Program-made: the position numbers and the translations under genes | Shown here: positions 8,805 to 16,858 of the stretch, piece after piece | How the letters are laid out: each line of letters begins with the position of its first letter | Position numbering within the stretch: the first letter of the stretch is position 1 | Notes under the pieces: generated by a model | Databases searched by the model: none | What the model saw: the letters and a program-made list of their open reading frames with translations, nothing else | Told to the model about the DNA's origin: nothing | Source: Altericroceibacterium endophyticum | GTDB lineage: Bacteria > Pseudomonadota > Alphaproteobacteria > Sphingomonadales > Sphingomonadaceae | Direction of reading: 5' to 3' | NCBI RefSeq assembly: GCF_009827595.1 | Contig: NZ_WTYT01000002.1 | Span: 372,001-436,000, forward strand | DNA: 64,000 nt

Positions 8805-10088
8805 TCAGGTGATCGGACGTTCGCCAACGACGTTCAGACCGTAACCTGACAAGGCAATCGGTGAATGACGGGTGTTCGTCAGCAGCACCATATCCTGCAC
8901 GCCCAGCTCGGCCAGAATCTGCGCCCCAACGCCGTAGTCACGCAGTTCCTCAACCACCGGCTGATCATCGCCAGCATTATTGGTGCGCGCCTGCATCATC
9001 CGCGACATCCAGCCCGCAGACTGGCGATTGATCACCACCACCACTCCGGCGCCTTCTTCCGCAATCAGCTCCATCGACTTGCTCAGCAGCCGCGAACGCT
9101 GTGTTTCTTCACCAAACACGTCCTCAAAGAAGGACAGCGCATGCATCCGCACCAAGGTGGGCTTCTCAGCGGAACTACCGCCCTTCACCAGCGCCATGGT
9201 CTCATCCCCCGTGGCGTCGCTATAATAGGACTGCGCGACCCAATCACCGCCCCAGCGGCTGGTAAAGCTGCATTCGGAGGTCTTTTCGATCATCCGGTCA
9301 TGCTTGCGCCGATAAGCGATCAGATCGCGAATCGTGGCGATTTTCAGATCATGTTTGCGTGCGAAGGGGATGAGATCATCCAGCCGTGCCATCTGGCCAT
9401 CATCGCGCATCACTTCGCAGATCACACCCGATGGGTTCAGTCCCGCCAGACGGGATATATCCACGGCCGCTTCGGTATGCCCTGCCCGCACCAATACACC
9501 GCCATTGCGGGCGCGCAGGGGAAAGACGTGGCCGGGGCTGACGAGCGCGTCTGCGCTGCTGGTGGGGTCAATCGCCACCGAAACGCTGCGCGCACGATCG
9601 GCAGCAGAAATTCCGGTATCGATCCCTTCGCGGGCCTCGATCGACACGGTGAAGGCCGTCTCATTGCGCGAGCGATTATTGCTGACCATCGGCTGCAGAC
9701 CCAGCGCGTCGCAGCGCTCGGAGGTCAGCGCCAGGCAGATCAGCCCGCGCCCGTGAGTCGCCATAAAGTTCACCGCATCGGGCGTCGCCATTTGACCGGG
9801 GACGATCAGGTCGCCTTCATTTTCACGATCTTCATCATCAACCAGAATATACATCCGCCCATTACGCGCTTCCTCGATGATTTCCTCGATCGAGGCGAGC
9901 ACGGGCCGGTCATCATTCTGAAGCAGAACCGACTCCAATTTCGCAAGCGTGTCAGATGTGGGGTTCCAATCGGACTGAAGCAGATCCCTCAGGCTGTTCG
10001 CATGGAGACCAGCGGCACGGGCAAGGCCGGAACGCGACATCGTGCCGTCAGCAATGATCCGACGGGCTTTTTCAATAATATTGCTCAT
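8805..10088 (-). CDS. ribB: 3,4-dihydroxy-2-butanone 4-phosphate synthase with N-terminal HTH and degenerate RibA-like C-terminus
   Basis: Converts ribulose 5-phosphate to 3,4-dihydroxy-2-butanone 4-phosphate and formate for riboflavin synthesis. Three parts are visible in 427 residues. Residues 1-60 form a helix-turn-helix (IADGTMSRSGLARAAGLHANSLRDLL). About 65-270 is RibB, with DDEDRENEGDLIVPG, ATHGRGLICLALT and the GHTEAAVDISRLAGL active-site region. About 280-427 is a GTP cyclohydrolase II-like domain without the zinc cysteines: the segment that should carry CxxxxxxxxCxC reads VRMHALSFFEDVFGEETQRSR. So only RibB activity is expected. I start at ATG 10088; the open frame goes 47 codons higher across the palindromic leader. 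The HTH fusion and the leader palindrome suggest autoregulation. Confidence 0.9.
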   Translation of the reverse strand: MSNIIEKARRIIADGTMSRSGLARAAGLHANSLRDLLQSDWNPTSDTLAKLESVLLQNDDRPVLASIEEIIEEARNGRMYILVDDEDRENEGDLIVPGQMATPDAVNFMATHGRGLICLALTSERCDALGLQPMVSNNRSRNETAFTVSIEAREGIDTGISAADRARSVSVAIDPTSSADALVSPGHVFPLRARNGGVLVRAGHTEAAVDISRLAGLNPSGVICEVMRDDGQMARLDDLIPFARKHDLKIATIRDLIAYRRKHDRMIEKTSECSFTSRWGGDWVAQSYYSDATGDETMALVKGGSSAEKPTLVRMHALSFFEDVFGEETQRSRLLSKSMELIAEEGAGVVVVINRQSAGWMSRMMQARTNNAGDDQPVVEELRDYGVGAQILAELGVQDMVLLTNTRHSPIALSGYGLNVVGERPIT

Positions 10089-10100
10089 GAGCAGCGGCCT

Positions 10101-10150
10101 AATCACATTATAATGTGATTTCAAGGAACGTGAATCACATTCGCTGATTA
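10101..10150 (-). promoter_or_regulatory. Perfect 20-bp palindrome plus half-related copy in ribB leader
   Basis: AATCACATTATAATGTGATT (10101-10120) is a perfect palindrome 12 bases upstream of the ribB ATG. A second, imperfect element that also starts AATCACATT lies at 10133-10149, 32 bases away (about three helical turns). No FMN riboswitch conserved blocks are visible. The simplest reading is an operator, perhaps for the HTH domain of RibB itself. Confidence 0.55.
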
Positions 10151-10247
10151 GAAGTTGCATCATCGCGCATTTCGCGGGGTTTACGCGCAGAAACACCGCC
10201 AGCAACATGCCAGCGTGAGAAGAAAGCAAACCTGTTTCGGGGGAAAC

Positions 10248-10323
10248 TGGCAGGAGTGGAGGGACTCGAACCCACGGCCCTCGGTTTTGGAGACCGATGC
10301 TCTACCAACTGAGCTACACTCCT
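10248..10323 (-). tRNA. tRNA-Trp (anticodon CCA)
   Basis: A 76-base cloverleaf on the minus strand with a fully paired 7-bp acceptor stem (AGGAGTG/CACTCCT), D-loop AGTTGGTA, anticodon stem TCGGT/ACCGA with loop CTCCAAA (anticodon CCA), T-loop TTCGAGT and an encoded CCA end. One apparent T-stem mismatch is present. In many proteobacteria tRNA-Trp sits directly before secE; here it is about 3.7 kb away with the AGCS and ribB genes in between. Confidence 0.95.
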
Positions 10324-10438
10324 GCAGCGGTTTGCGCCTCTAATGGGTCACCGACCACTTGGCAAGGCGCATTCCTGTCATAATTGCGTATCAAGATAGC
10401 AGACGAAACACTCCGCGCCTGCTAAGCGCTGTATCGCA

Positions 10439-11134
10439 ATGCACGCACCAAGCCCGCAAACGATACCACCGGAAATGCTCTTGCTCGCTTATCGCAGCGG
10501 CATTTTCCCAATGGCGGACACACGCGATGACCCCGATATTTTCTGGGTTGAGCCGCGCGAGCGCGCGATTATTCCGCTGGATGGCTTTCATTGCGCCCGC
10601 ACCTTGCGCAAGGTTTTGCGGCAGGATCGCTTCACCGTCACCTGCGACACAGCTTTTACCGAGGTCATCGACGCCTGCGCCGCGCCGCGTGATGACCATC
10701 CGGAAAGCTGGATCAGTGAACGGATCGCCGCCAGCTATAGCGCCCTACACCGCGCCGGACACGCCCATTCCATCGAATGTTGGCAGGATGGTGAATTGGC
10801 GGGCGGGCTTTACGGCGTGTCTTTCGAACGCGCCTTTTGCGGCGAAAGCATGTTTTCGCGCGCCAATGATGCGTCAAAGGTGGCCCTGGCATGGCTGATC
10901 GCCATGATGCGCCAGGCGGGCTTCATGCTGCTGGATTGTCAATTTATGACCGGTCACCTGTCCACATTGGGTGCGGTGACCATGCCGCAAGCCGATTATC
11001 TGACGCTGCTGAGTGAGGCATGCGAACAGCCGTCTTCATCCAGCCTGCCCGATGCATACCGCGCCTTGATCGCGCAGGCCGGCGATCACTCGCCCGGAAA
11101 ACTCATCGCACAATCTTTCACCCAGACATCATAG
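10439..11134 (+). CDS. aat: Leucyl/phenylalanyl-tRNA--protein transferase
   Basis: Transfers Leu or Phe from tRNA to N-terminal Arg or Lys of proteins, making them ClpS/ClpAP substrates (N-end rule). The 231 residues show LLLAYRSGIFPMAD at the N-terminus, WVEPRERAIIPLDGFH, GGLYGVSFERAFCGESMFS in the middle and LDCQFMTGHLSTLGA near the end, all characteristic of Aat. The last 49 bases overlap the 3' end of the convergent DUF2155 gene. Confidence 0.96.
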   Translation: MHAPSPQTIPPEMLLLAYRSGIFPMADTRDDPDIFWVEPRERAIIPLDGFHCARTLRKVLRQDRFTVTCDTAFTEVIDACAAPRDDHPESWISERIAASYSALHRAGHAHSIECWQDGELAGGLYGVSFERAFCGESMFSRANDASKVALAWLIAMMRQAGFMLLDCQFMTGHLSTLGAVTMPQADYLTLLSEACEQPSSSSLPDAYRALIAQAGDHSPGKLIAQSFTQTS

Positions 11135-11604
11135 ACCGGGTGCTCCACCACATTCAGGCTCGGGGAATTCTTGAACAGCCAGCCTGAAAAAATCTGGTGC
11201 CATTCCATGTCATCATCATCGTTGCTGATGCGCTCTTGCACCTGAACTTGCACGAAGGCGCCGGTTTCGGGCGGCTCTTCCCAGGGCGGAGTCTTTTCAC
11301 AAGCCTCCAGCTTCACCGTGACACTGCCGACCCGCTTCGATTCGCCGGGCTTCAGCTCCACATCCTGTGAGAGATTGTTGCGCTTGTTGATTATGCCGAT
11401 CGTGGCCACACGATCCGCCATCGGGGTGCCCTGCTCCGCCCCGGACGGAGCATCCGTGCCAGCCGCAGGCGCAGTGGTGTCCTTTACGGCAACACTTTTC
11501 TCGGGCTCAGGCTCAGAATCAGGCGTGTCCTGCCCGCATCCGCCAAGCGCCATACTCGCCAGCGACAGGGCCAGCAGCGCGGTGCCGCAAGCTGCGCGCC
11601 GCAT
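11086..11604 (-). CDS. DUF2155 domain lipoprotein
   Basis: An alphaproteobacterial envelope protein of unknown function, 172 residues. The N-terminus is a signal peptide ending in a lipobox-like GGC (ALSLASMALGGC), so a membrane-anchored periplasmic lipoprotein is likely. A low-complexity acidic/Ala stretch follows. The DUF2155 domain occupies about residues 85-172, with VTVKLEACEKTPPWEEPPET, IFSGWLFKNSPSLNVVEHPVYDVW and a closing Cys. It is the last gene of the recX-DUF192-NDUFA12 operon, starting 2 bases after the NDUFA12 stop, and overlaps aat at its 3' end. Confidence 0.88.
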   Translation of the reverse strand: MRRAACGTALLALSLASMALGGCGQDTPDSEPEPEKSVAVKDTTAPAAGTDAPSGAEQGTPMADRVATIGIINKRNNLSQDVELKPGESKRVGSVTVKLEACEKTPPWEEPPETGAFVQVQVQERISNDDDDMEWHQIFSGWLFKNSPSLNVVEHPVYDVWVKDCAMSFPGE

Positions 11605-11606
11605 GA

Positions 11607-12005
11607 TCAGGCGTCCGGTGTCCAGGCGTCATAATCACCCGTGGCCGCAGCACGTTTGCCGCCACGTTCCAGCGCACCAGCCGGACGATAGGCCTGCACC
11701 GTGCCGGTGGCATTGGGCGTATAATCCGCTTCCCAGATCTTGGGCGGGGCCAGATGGCTTTCCGGCAGATCATCATAGGAATGATGCAGCCAGCCATGCC
11801 ATTCTGATGGCACACGGCTCGCATCATTGGCGCCGTTATACATGATCCAGCGGCGTTCACGGCCGCGTGCATCCGGCTTTTTCGAGCGGTAATAGGTGTT
11901 ACCCTGCGCATCGGTGCCAACATGTTCGCCATTACGCGAGGACCACAGAGAGGTACCAATCGTGGCACCATCCCACCAGGTGAAGATTTTCGACAGAATA
12001 CCCAT
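11607..12005 (-). CDS. NADH:ubiquinone oxidoreductase subunit NDUFA12-like
   Basis: Alphaproteobacterial homologue of the complex I accessory subunit B17.2/NDUFA12, thought to bind the peripheral arm of complex I near the membrane interface. 132 residues beginning MGILSKIFTWWDGATIGTSL, with RRWIMYNGANDASRVPSEWHGWLHH, the conserved core. I start at ATG 12005; a GTG at 12023 adds six residues without better support. It lies inside the minus-strand run recX, DUF192, NDUFA12, DUF2155. Confidence 0.92.
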   Translation of the reverse strand: MGILSKIFTWWDGATIGTSLWSSRNGEHVGTDAQGNTYYRSKKPDARGRERRWIMYNGANDASRVPSEWHGWLHHSYDDLPESHLAPPKIWEADYTPNATGTVQAYRPAGALERGGKRAAATGDYDAWTPDA

Positions 12006-12050
12006 GGCATGCGCGTTAGCCACAGATCGGCCTGCGGCGCAAGCGGGCTC

Positions 12051-12581
12051 TCACCAATCGACGCGATCGCCCGGTGAAATCCCCAATTCTGCGGCCCGTC
12101 CACCATTCAGTTCCAGAATGGCGCGGACCGGCCCGTCAGAGCGAATCGGATCGAGGGAATAGGGCACCGCATTGGCGGCAATATTCAGCACGCGCCCGTC
12201 CGGCCCGATAAAGATCAGATCCAAGGGTATCACCGTGTTCTTCATCCAGAACGATGCCGGGGCCATGACATTGCGCGGGAACAACATACCTTCATCGGCG
12301 CCCATTTCAGTCCGGAACATCAAGCCTTTGGCCTGCTCCGCCGCCGTGCGCGCGACTTCCACCTTGAAATGATGCGCCTGCTCACCCTCGCCAACGCTCA
12401 GCGGAATAACCTCCAGCCCGGATATGGGGTGCTGGCTGGCGGTGACAGCAGCGTCATTTGCGGGCGAAGCGCTTTCGGCGGATTGCGCAGAGCAGGCCGC
12501 CAGCATCATCAGCGGTGCGACCAGCGCCACTACCCCGCGCCGCAGACGCGCGCCGCCAATTTTGTTCCTATGCAGCATCAT
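12051..12581 (-). CDS. DUF192 domain protein, exported
   Basis: A periplasmic protein of unknown function, 176 residues. A hydrophobic signal segment with a Cys (VVALVAPLMMLAACS) suggests a lipoprotein. The DUF192 domain (about 55-176) shows VARTAAEQAKGLMFRTEMG, PRNVMAPASFWMKNTVIPLDLIFI and the closing ELNGGRAAELGISPGDRV. The ATG overlaps the recX stop by 4 bases (ATGA), so translation is probably coupled. Confidence 0.9.
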   Translation of the reverse strand: MMLHRNKIGGARLRRGVVALVAPLMMLAACSAQSAESASPANDAAVTASQHPISGLEVIPLSVGEGEQAHHFKVEVARTAAEQAKGLMFRTEMGADEGMLFPRNVMAPASFWMKNTVIPLDLIFIGPDGRVLNIAANAVPYSLDPIRSDGPVRAILELNGGRAAELGISPGDRVDW

Positions 12582-13189
12582 TCCGCCTCTTCTTCCGCCT
12601 CAGCAACCCATTGCTCAACGTCCTCGGCGCGCTTCGCCTCTATCACGGTGCGCGCCATATCGAGGGAATGCCCTGCTCGCAGCATGGCCGCAATCTGTTT
12701 TTCCCGCACGGCTCTGTCGAGCGCCGGAGCCTCATCCTCGTCATCATCGCCGTCGCGCCAATTCTGGTGGAAAGGACCAAATCGCCGTTTGCGCGCCAGC
12801 GCCAATGCAGCCCGCCGGCGCTGCGCTTCATCGGGGGCGACCTCTTCACGCAGATTTTCCGCAATACCCGCTTCGCCCAATGCTTGCGCAACGCGCCGCG
12901 CACCATAGCCGCGTCGCAGCAGGCTGCCACTCTTGGCCTGCGCATAGGCTTCATCATCGACGAAGCGCTGATCGACATAACGTGCCACCAATCCTGATAC
13001 ATCAGGATAGTCTTCCGCCTCATCCTCCCACCCGCGTTCACGCAATTTTCGCTTCAGATAGCGCTCCAGCTTGGCTGCGCTGGTCGCAAATCGGGCCACA
13101 TAGGCCAGTGCCATCTCCTCCAGTTTTTCCCGGTTGAGCGGCCTTGGCGCACGTTTTGGGCGGCGCTTTTCGTTAAATTCGCGGTCCAT
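12578..13189 (-). CDS. recX: Regulatory protein RecX
   Basis: Binds RecA filaments and limits recombinase activity. About 203 residues, with the three-helix RecX repeats visible in AYVARFATSAAKLERYLKRK, VARYVDQRFVDDEAYAQAKS and RRGYGARRVAQALGEAGI. An acidic insertion (DGDDDEDEAP) precedes the C-terminal repeat. Start is uncertain between ATG 13189, ATG 13198 and GTG 13207; none has a clear ribosome binding site. First gene of a four-gene operon. Confidence 0.9.
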   Translation of the reverse strand: MDREFNEKRRPKRAPRPLNREKLEEMALAYVARFATSAAKLERYLKRKLRERGWEDEAEDYPDVSGLVARYVDQRFVDDEAYAQAKSGSLLRRGYGARRVAQALGEAGIAENLREEVAPDEAQRRRAALALARKRRFGPFHQNWRDGDDDEDEAPALDRAVREKQIAAMLRAGHSLDMARTVIEAKRAEDVEQWVAEAEEEAE

Positions 13190-13298
13190 TGGCCACATTC
13201 GTGCCACAGTCAGGTTGAAATAGGAAAGGCTGTATTAGCTATGATCGGGTCACATCCCGGTCAGCTTTGGTTAAACTGCCGCACCGATAAGCGGCGCC

Positions 13299-15071
13299 AT
13301 GTCTGATAGGAATGGGTTAGAGACGCAGGATATGATAACAAACGACGCCGCAATTACGCCGACGCCGAACCGTTGCGACCTGCCACGCCGCTTCTCCGAT
13401 TTTTCTACCTTCGGTGAAGCGCTGGATTATGCTGCCCAAGGTACAAAGGGCTTCAATTTTCACGATCCGCGCGGCAAGCTGGTTCGTCCTTATCCATTTA
13501 CCGAACTGCGCGATGATGCGCGGGCCATGGCTGGCCGCCTGATCAGCGCGGGCATCAAGCCGGGCGACCGGGTCGCCCTGGTGGCCGAAACCGGCGTCGA
13601 ATTCGCCGCGATATTCTGCGGCACGATTTATGCGGGTGCCTGGCCGGTGCCCCTGCCCCTGCCCACCAGCTTTGGCGGCAAGGGTAACTATATTGATCAG
13701 CTGGCCGTTCAGCTGCAAAGTTCCGACCCGGCCCTGTTCCTCTTCCCGGAGGAAATCGCAGAAATGGCTCAGGCGGCCGGAGACAGGCAGCAATGCGCAT
13801 CCGCCACTTTTGCGCAACTGGCCGAAAAGCCGATTGCAAAGGACGACCTCCCTCAGCCGAAACCGGATGATATCTGCTATTTGCAATATTCCTCCGGCTC
13901 CACGCGTTTCCCGCATGGCGTTGCCGTTACCCACCGATCGCTGCTGAACAATCTGCGTGGTCACGGGATGGGCATGAAGCTCGTCGAGGACGATCGCTGC
14001 GTCAGCTGGCTACCCTGGTATCATGACATGGGTCTGGTTGGCTGCTTCCTGTCGCCCATCGCCAATCAGGTTTCGACCGACTATCTCAAGACCGAAGATT
14101 TCGCCAGGCGTCCGCTGGCATGGCTCGATATGGTCAGCCGCAATGAAGGCACGACGCTGTCTTACTCGCCGACCTTTGGCTACGATATTTGCGCGCGCCG
14201 TATTTCCAGCCAGTCTTCAGTGGCGGATCGTTTCGATCTGTCCCGCTGGCGTGTGGCGGGCAATGGCGCGGATATGATCCGGCCCGACGTCATGCAGAAT
14301 TTCGTCAATGCCTTTGCCGAGGCGGGCTTCAAGGCCAATGCCTTTCTGCCCAGCTATGGCCTTGCCGAAGCGACTCTGGCCGTCACCATCATGCCGCCGG
14401 GTGAAGGAATCCGAGTGGAGCTGGTGGAAGAGGAGCGTCTTTCCGGATCGCCCCGTGACCTGTCGCGCCCGGCGCGTTACCGCGCGATCGTCAACTGCGG
14501 CAAACCCGTGCTCGACATGGAGCTCGAAATCCGCGGCGAAAAAGGCGATGTGCGGGCCGACCACCAGATTGGCAAAGTTTGGTGCCGCGGGCCCAGTGTG
14601 ATGCATTCCTATTTCCGCGACCCTGATTCCACTGCGGAATGTCTGGTCGATGGCTGGCTGGATACGGGCGATATGGGCTATATGGCCGATGGCTATCTGT
14701 TCATCGTGGGCCGGGCGAAGGACATGATCATCATCAATGGCAAGAACCATTGGCCGCAGGATATTGAATGGGCGGTGGAACAGCTCCCCGGCTTCCATCA
14801 GGGCGATATTGCAGCCTTTGCCGTGGAGACCGAGAATGGCGAGGAAGTGCCCGCCGTGCTGGTCCATTGCCGTGTTTCCGACCCGGAAGAACGGGTGCGT
14901 CTGCATACGGAAATTCGCGAGAAAGTCCGTTCCATCACGGGTATGAATTGCGTGGTCGAACTGGTTCCGCCGCGCAGCCTGCCGCGCACCAGCTCAGGCA
15001 AATTGAGCCGCGCCAAGGCGAAGACGCTGTATCTTTCAGGTGAAATCGCGCCGCTTACTCTGGCTGCCTGA
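13299..15071 (+). CDS. Fatty acyl-AMP ligase (FAAL-like adenylating enzyme)
   Basis: Activates a fatty or aryl acid as acyl-AMP, usually for transfer to an acyl carrier protein. The 590 residues show the adenylation motifs LQYSSGSTRFPHGVAVTHRS, LPWYHDMGLVG, PSYGLAEATL, TGDMGYMADGYLFIVGRAKD and the C-terminal TSSGKLSRAKA with the catalytic Lys. The insertion between the N- and C-terminal halves that marks FAALs against acyl-CoA ligases appears to be present (region after PRDLSRPARYRAIV). No carrier protein or polyketide synthase is adjacent, so its partner is elsewhere. Start 13299 is the first ATG; ATG 13332 is an alternative. A strong inverted repeat follows. Confidence 0.88.
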   Translation: MSDRNGLETQDMITNDAAITPTPNRCDLPRRFSDFSTFGEALDYAAQGTKGFNFHDPRGKLVRPYPFTELRDDARAMAGRLISAGIKPGDRVALVAETGVEFAAIFCGTIYAGAWPVPLPLPTSFGGKGNYIDQLAVQLQSSDPALFLFPEEIAEMAQAAGDRQQCASATFAQLAEKPIAKDDLPQPKPDDICYLQYSSGSTRFPHGVAVTHRSLLNNLRGHGMGMKLVEDDRCVSWLPWYHDMGLVGCFLSPIANQVSTDYLKTEDFARRPLAWLDMVSRNEGTTLSYSPTFGYDICARRISSQSSVADRFDLSRWRVAGNGADMIRPDVMQNFVNAFAEAGFKANAFLPSYGLAEATLAVTIMPPGEGIRVELVEEERLSGSPRDLSRPARYRAIVNCGKPVLDMELEIRGEKGDVRADHQIGKVWCRGPSVMHSYFRDPDSTAECLVDGWLDTGDMGYMADGYLFIVGRAKDMIIINGKNHWPQDIEWAVEQLPGFHQGDIAAFAVETENGEEVPAVLVHCRVSDPEERVRLHTEIREKVRSITGMNCVVELVPPRSLPRTSSGKLSRAKAKTLYLSGEIAPLTLAA

Positions 15072-15075
15072 TCCC

Positions 15076-15122
15076 GTGCTGTCTGACGCGGACTGGCTCC
15101 TGCCAGCTGCGCCAGACAGCAC
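15076..15122 (+). terminator. Inverted repeat after the acyl-AMP ligase gene
   Basis: Perfect 10-bp arms GTGCTGTCTG and CAGACAGCAC around a 27-base interior, 4 bases after the stop and between convergent genes. No T-run is adjacent, so it may be a bidirectional mRNA end structure. Confidence 0.5.
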
Positions 15123-15159
15123 GTTGTAAAAATCAGACCTTAGACACCCAAGGAGAGGA

Positions 15160-16692
15160 TTATTCCCCTCCATCCGGGCGCTGCCAGCGCACTTTCAACG
15201 GTGTGCGACCGTCTTCACCCTCCGCAACGCGGACATCCTGTGCCAGCAGCGCCTCGCGCACCACGTCACGCTGTTCCTGCGGTCCGGTCAGGGTCACCGG
15301 CATATCCACCCGTTTCGCAGCCCATATGATTAGTTTCAATGCCGCGATTCCCTCCGCATCGGGCCTGCTTTCTTCATCGTTGCCCCCTTCATCGAATGTC
15401 ACGTCGGGCAGTGGCCGCGCCGGGGGGAGCAGCTCCACCCGCCATTCCGGTTCAGTCGCGGCGATCCGCTGTTCCAGAGCAAAATAAGCCGCAAGACTGG
15501 CCCCATCCAGTTCCTTCGCCCGGACCAGAGCGCGGCGACGCTGACGATCGATCAGCACTTCATCCTCCGGGACACCTGCGACCAAAGCCAGCCTTTCAGC
15601 CAGCTCCTCCGCCCGGCGCAGATTGGTTTGCTCCTCCTGCGCACGGGCGGAAGAAAGCTGCGCCGCTTCTGCTGCACTGGAGCTGGTCCCGACCTGATAT
15701 TGCGTCAGCGAGAATTGCACCTGCCGCCCCAGCTCACGCGCCAGCGCCCGCTCGCCCACTTCTTCTGCCTGTGGCTCCAGTTCGGGCGTCAGGACAGTTG
15801 CGGTCACTCTGATCGGCAAAGTGTCAAAATCGATATCAAGCTGCGACAACCGCGCGCGATTATCAAAACTGTCCATCACCGTGCCGCGCGTCTGGCGCGA
15901 AGCATTGGCTTCCCACGCGATTTGGCGCAGCGAAAAGGCGAGCGGAACAGCCAGCGCCACAAACGCCACGACGATCAGCAGCGCCTGTAATTGCGTTTGC
16001 CGGTCGGACAGGCTGGTGCGAAAACCATAAAAACGCGCCATCACCGCCGCAGTGAAGGCGATGGTCATAAGGTTGGTAAAATAAAGCAGCAGAGCCCCGG
16101 AAAAGACCGTCCAGTTCAATGTCGCCAACCCGAAACCCACCACCGCCAGTGGCGGCATCAGGGCGGTTGCGATCGCCACGCCGACAACCGTGCCTTCACG
16201 GCCGCGGATCATCGCATAGGCACCGGCAAGGGCGGAAAAAAGCGCCACCAGCAAATCGAACAGATTGGGCCGGGTGCGCGCGGCGATTTCCGGTGTCACC
16301 GTTTGTAGCGGTGAACACAGAACCACCAGCGCACAGAGCAGCACCGCCACCAAAGTCCCTGCGACCAGCGATCGCCCCGCCTGCCGCACCCAGTTGAAAT
16401 CGCCGGTGGCCAGCGCGAACCCAAGCCCGATAATTGGGCCCATCAAAGGGGAAAGCAGCATGGCCCCGATCACCACCGCCGGGGAGGAGAGCAACAGACC
16501 GAGGATCGCAATCCCGGCAGACATTGCCAACATGAAGATATAACGCGCCGAAATCTGGCATTCTTCACGCCGCTTTTCGATCACTTCCGTCTGATCAACC
16601 GTATTGACCACGGCCTCACGCCACCAGCGCCGCATGCTGCGCAACACCACGGCGAAGGGATAGCGCGGTCGGGCCGCAATTGATTCTGACAT
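15160..16692 (-). CDS. DUF389 domain membrane protein
   Basis: An inner-membrane protein of unknown function, 510 residues. After a basic cytosolic N-terminus come six or so hydrophobic helices (about 45-255), including the DUF389 signature SSPAVVIGAMLLSPLMGPIIGLG and GVAIATALMPPLAVVGFGLA. The second half is soluble and probably periplasmic or cytosolic, with a long charged stretch rich in Ala, Glu and Arg. I start at ATG 16692; the longer frame begins with TTG. It is divergent from telA. Confidence 0.88.
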   Translation of the reverse strand: MSESIAARPRYPFAVVLRSMRRWWREAVVNTVDQTEVIEKRREECQISARYIFMLAMSAGIAILGLLLSSPAVVIGAMLLSPLMGPIIGLGFALATGDFNWVRQAGRSLVAGTLVAVLLCALVVLCSPLQTVTPEIAARTRPNLFDLLVALFSALAGAYAMIRGREGTVVGVAIATALMPPLAVVGFGLATLNWTVFSGALLLYFTNLMTIAFTAAVMARFYGFRTSLSDRQTQLQALLIVVAFVALAVPLAFSLRQIAWEANASRQTRGTVMDSFDNRARLSQLDIDFDTLPIRVTATVLTPELEPQAEEVGERALARELGRQVQFSLTQYQVGTSSSAAEAAQLSSARAQEEQTNLRRAEELAERLALVAGVPEDEVLIDRQRRRALVRAKELDGASLAAYFALEQRIAATEPEWRVELLPPARPLPDVTFDEGGNDEESRPDAEGIAALKLIIWAAKRVDMPVTLTGPQEQRDVVREALLAQDVRVAEGEDGRTPLKVRWQRPDGGE

Positions 16693-16858
16693 GCTGAATT
16701 CCAAAAGAAAATTTTCGGCGGCTTTTTACCCGCGCTTTTCACCGATCACAAACCCGCAGCGCAGACAGCGTTGAAATCGGCCTCTCTTGTTTTACGTGTC
16801 TTATGCCCTTAATACAGTATCGACAGCTTTTCGTTAGGACCGGAGCATAACGCCTGCC

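Noticed and set aside
10089-10150. FMN riboswitch before ribB
   Set aside because: The leader is too short and lacks the conserved RFN blocks; a palindrome is seen instead.
10155-10343. Small plus-strand frame across the tRNA region
   Set aside because: It covers the tRNA-Trp gene on the other strand and resembles a translated tRNA artefact (WQEWRDSNPRPSVLETDALP).
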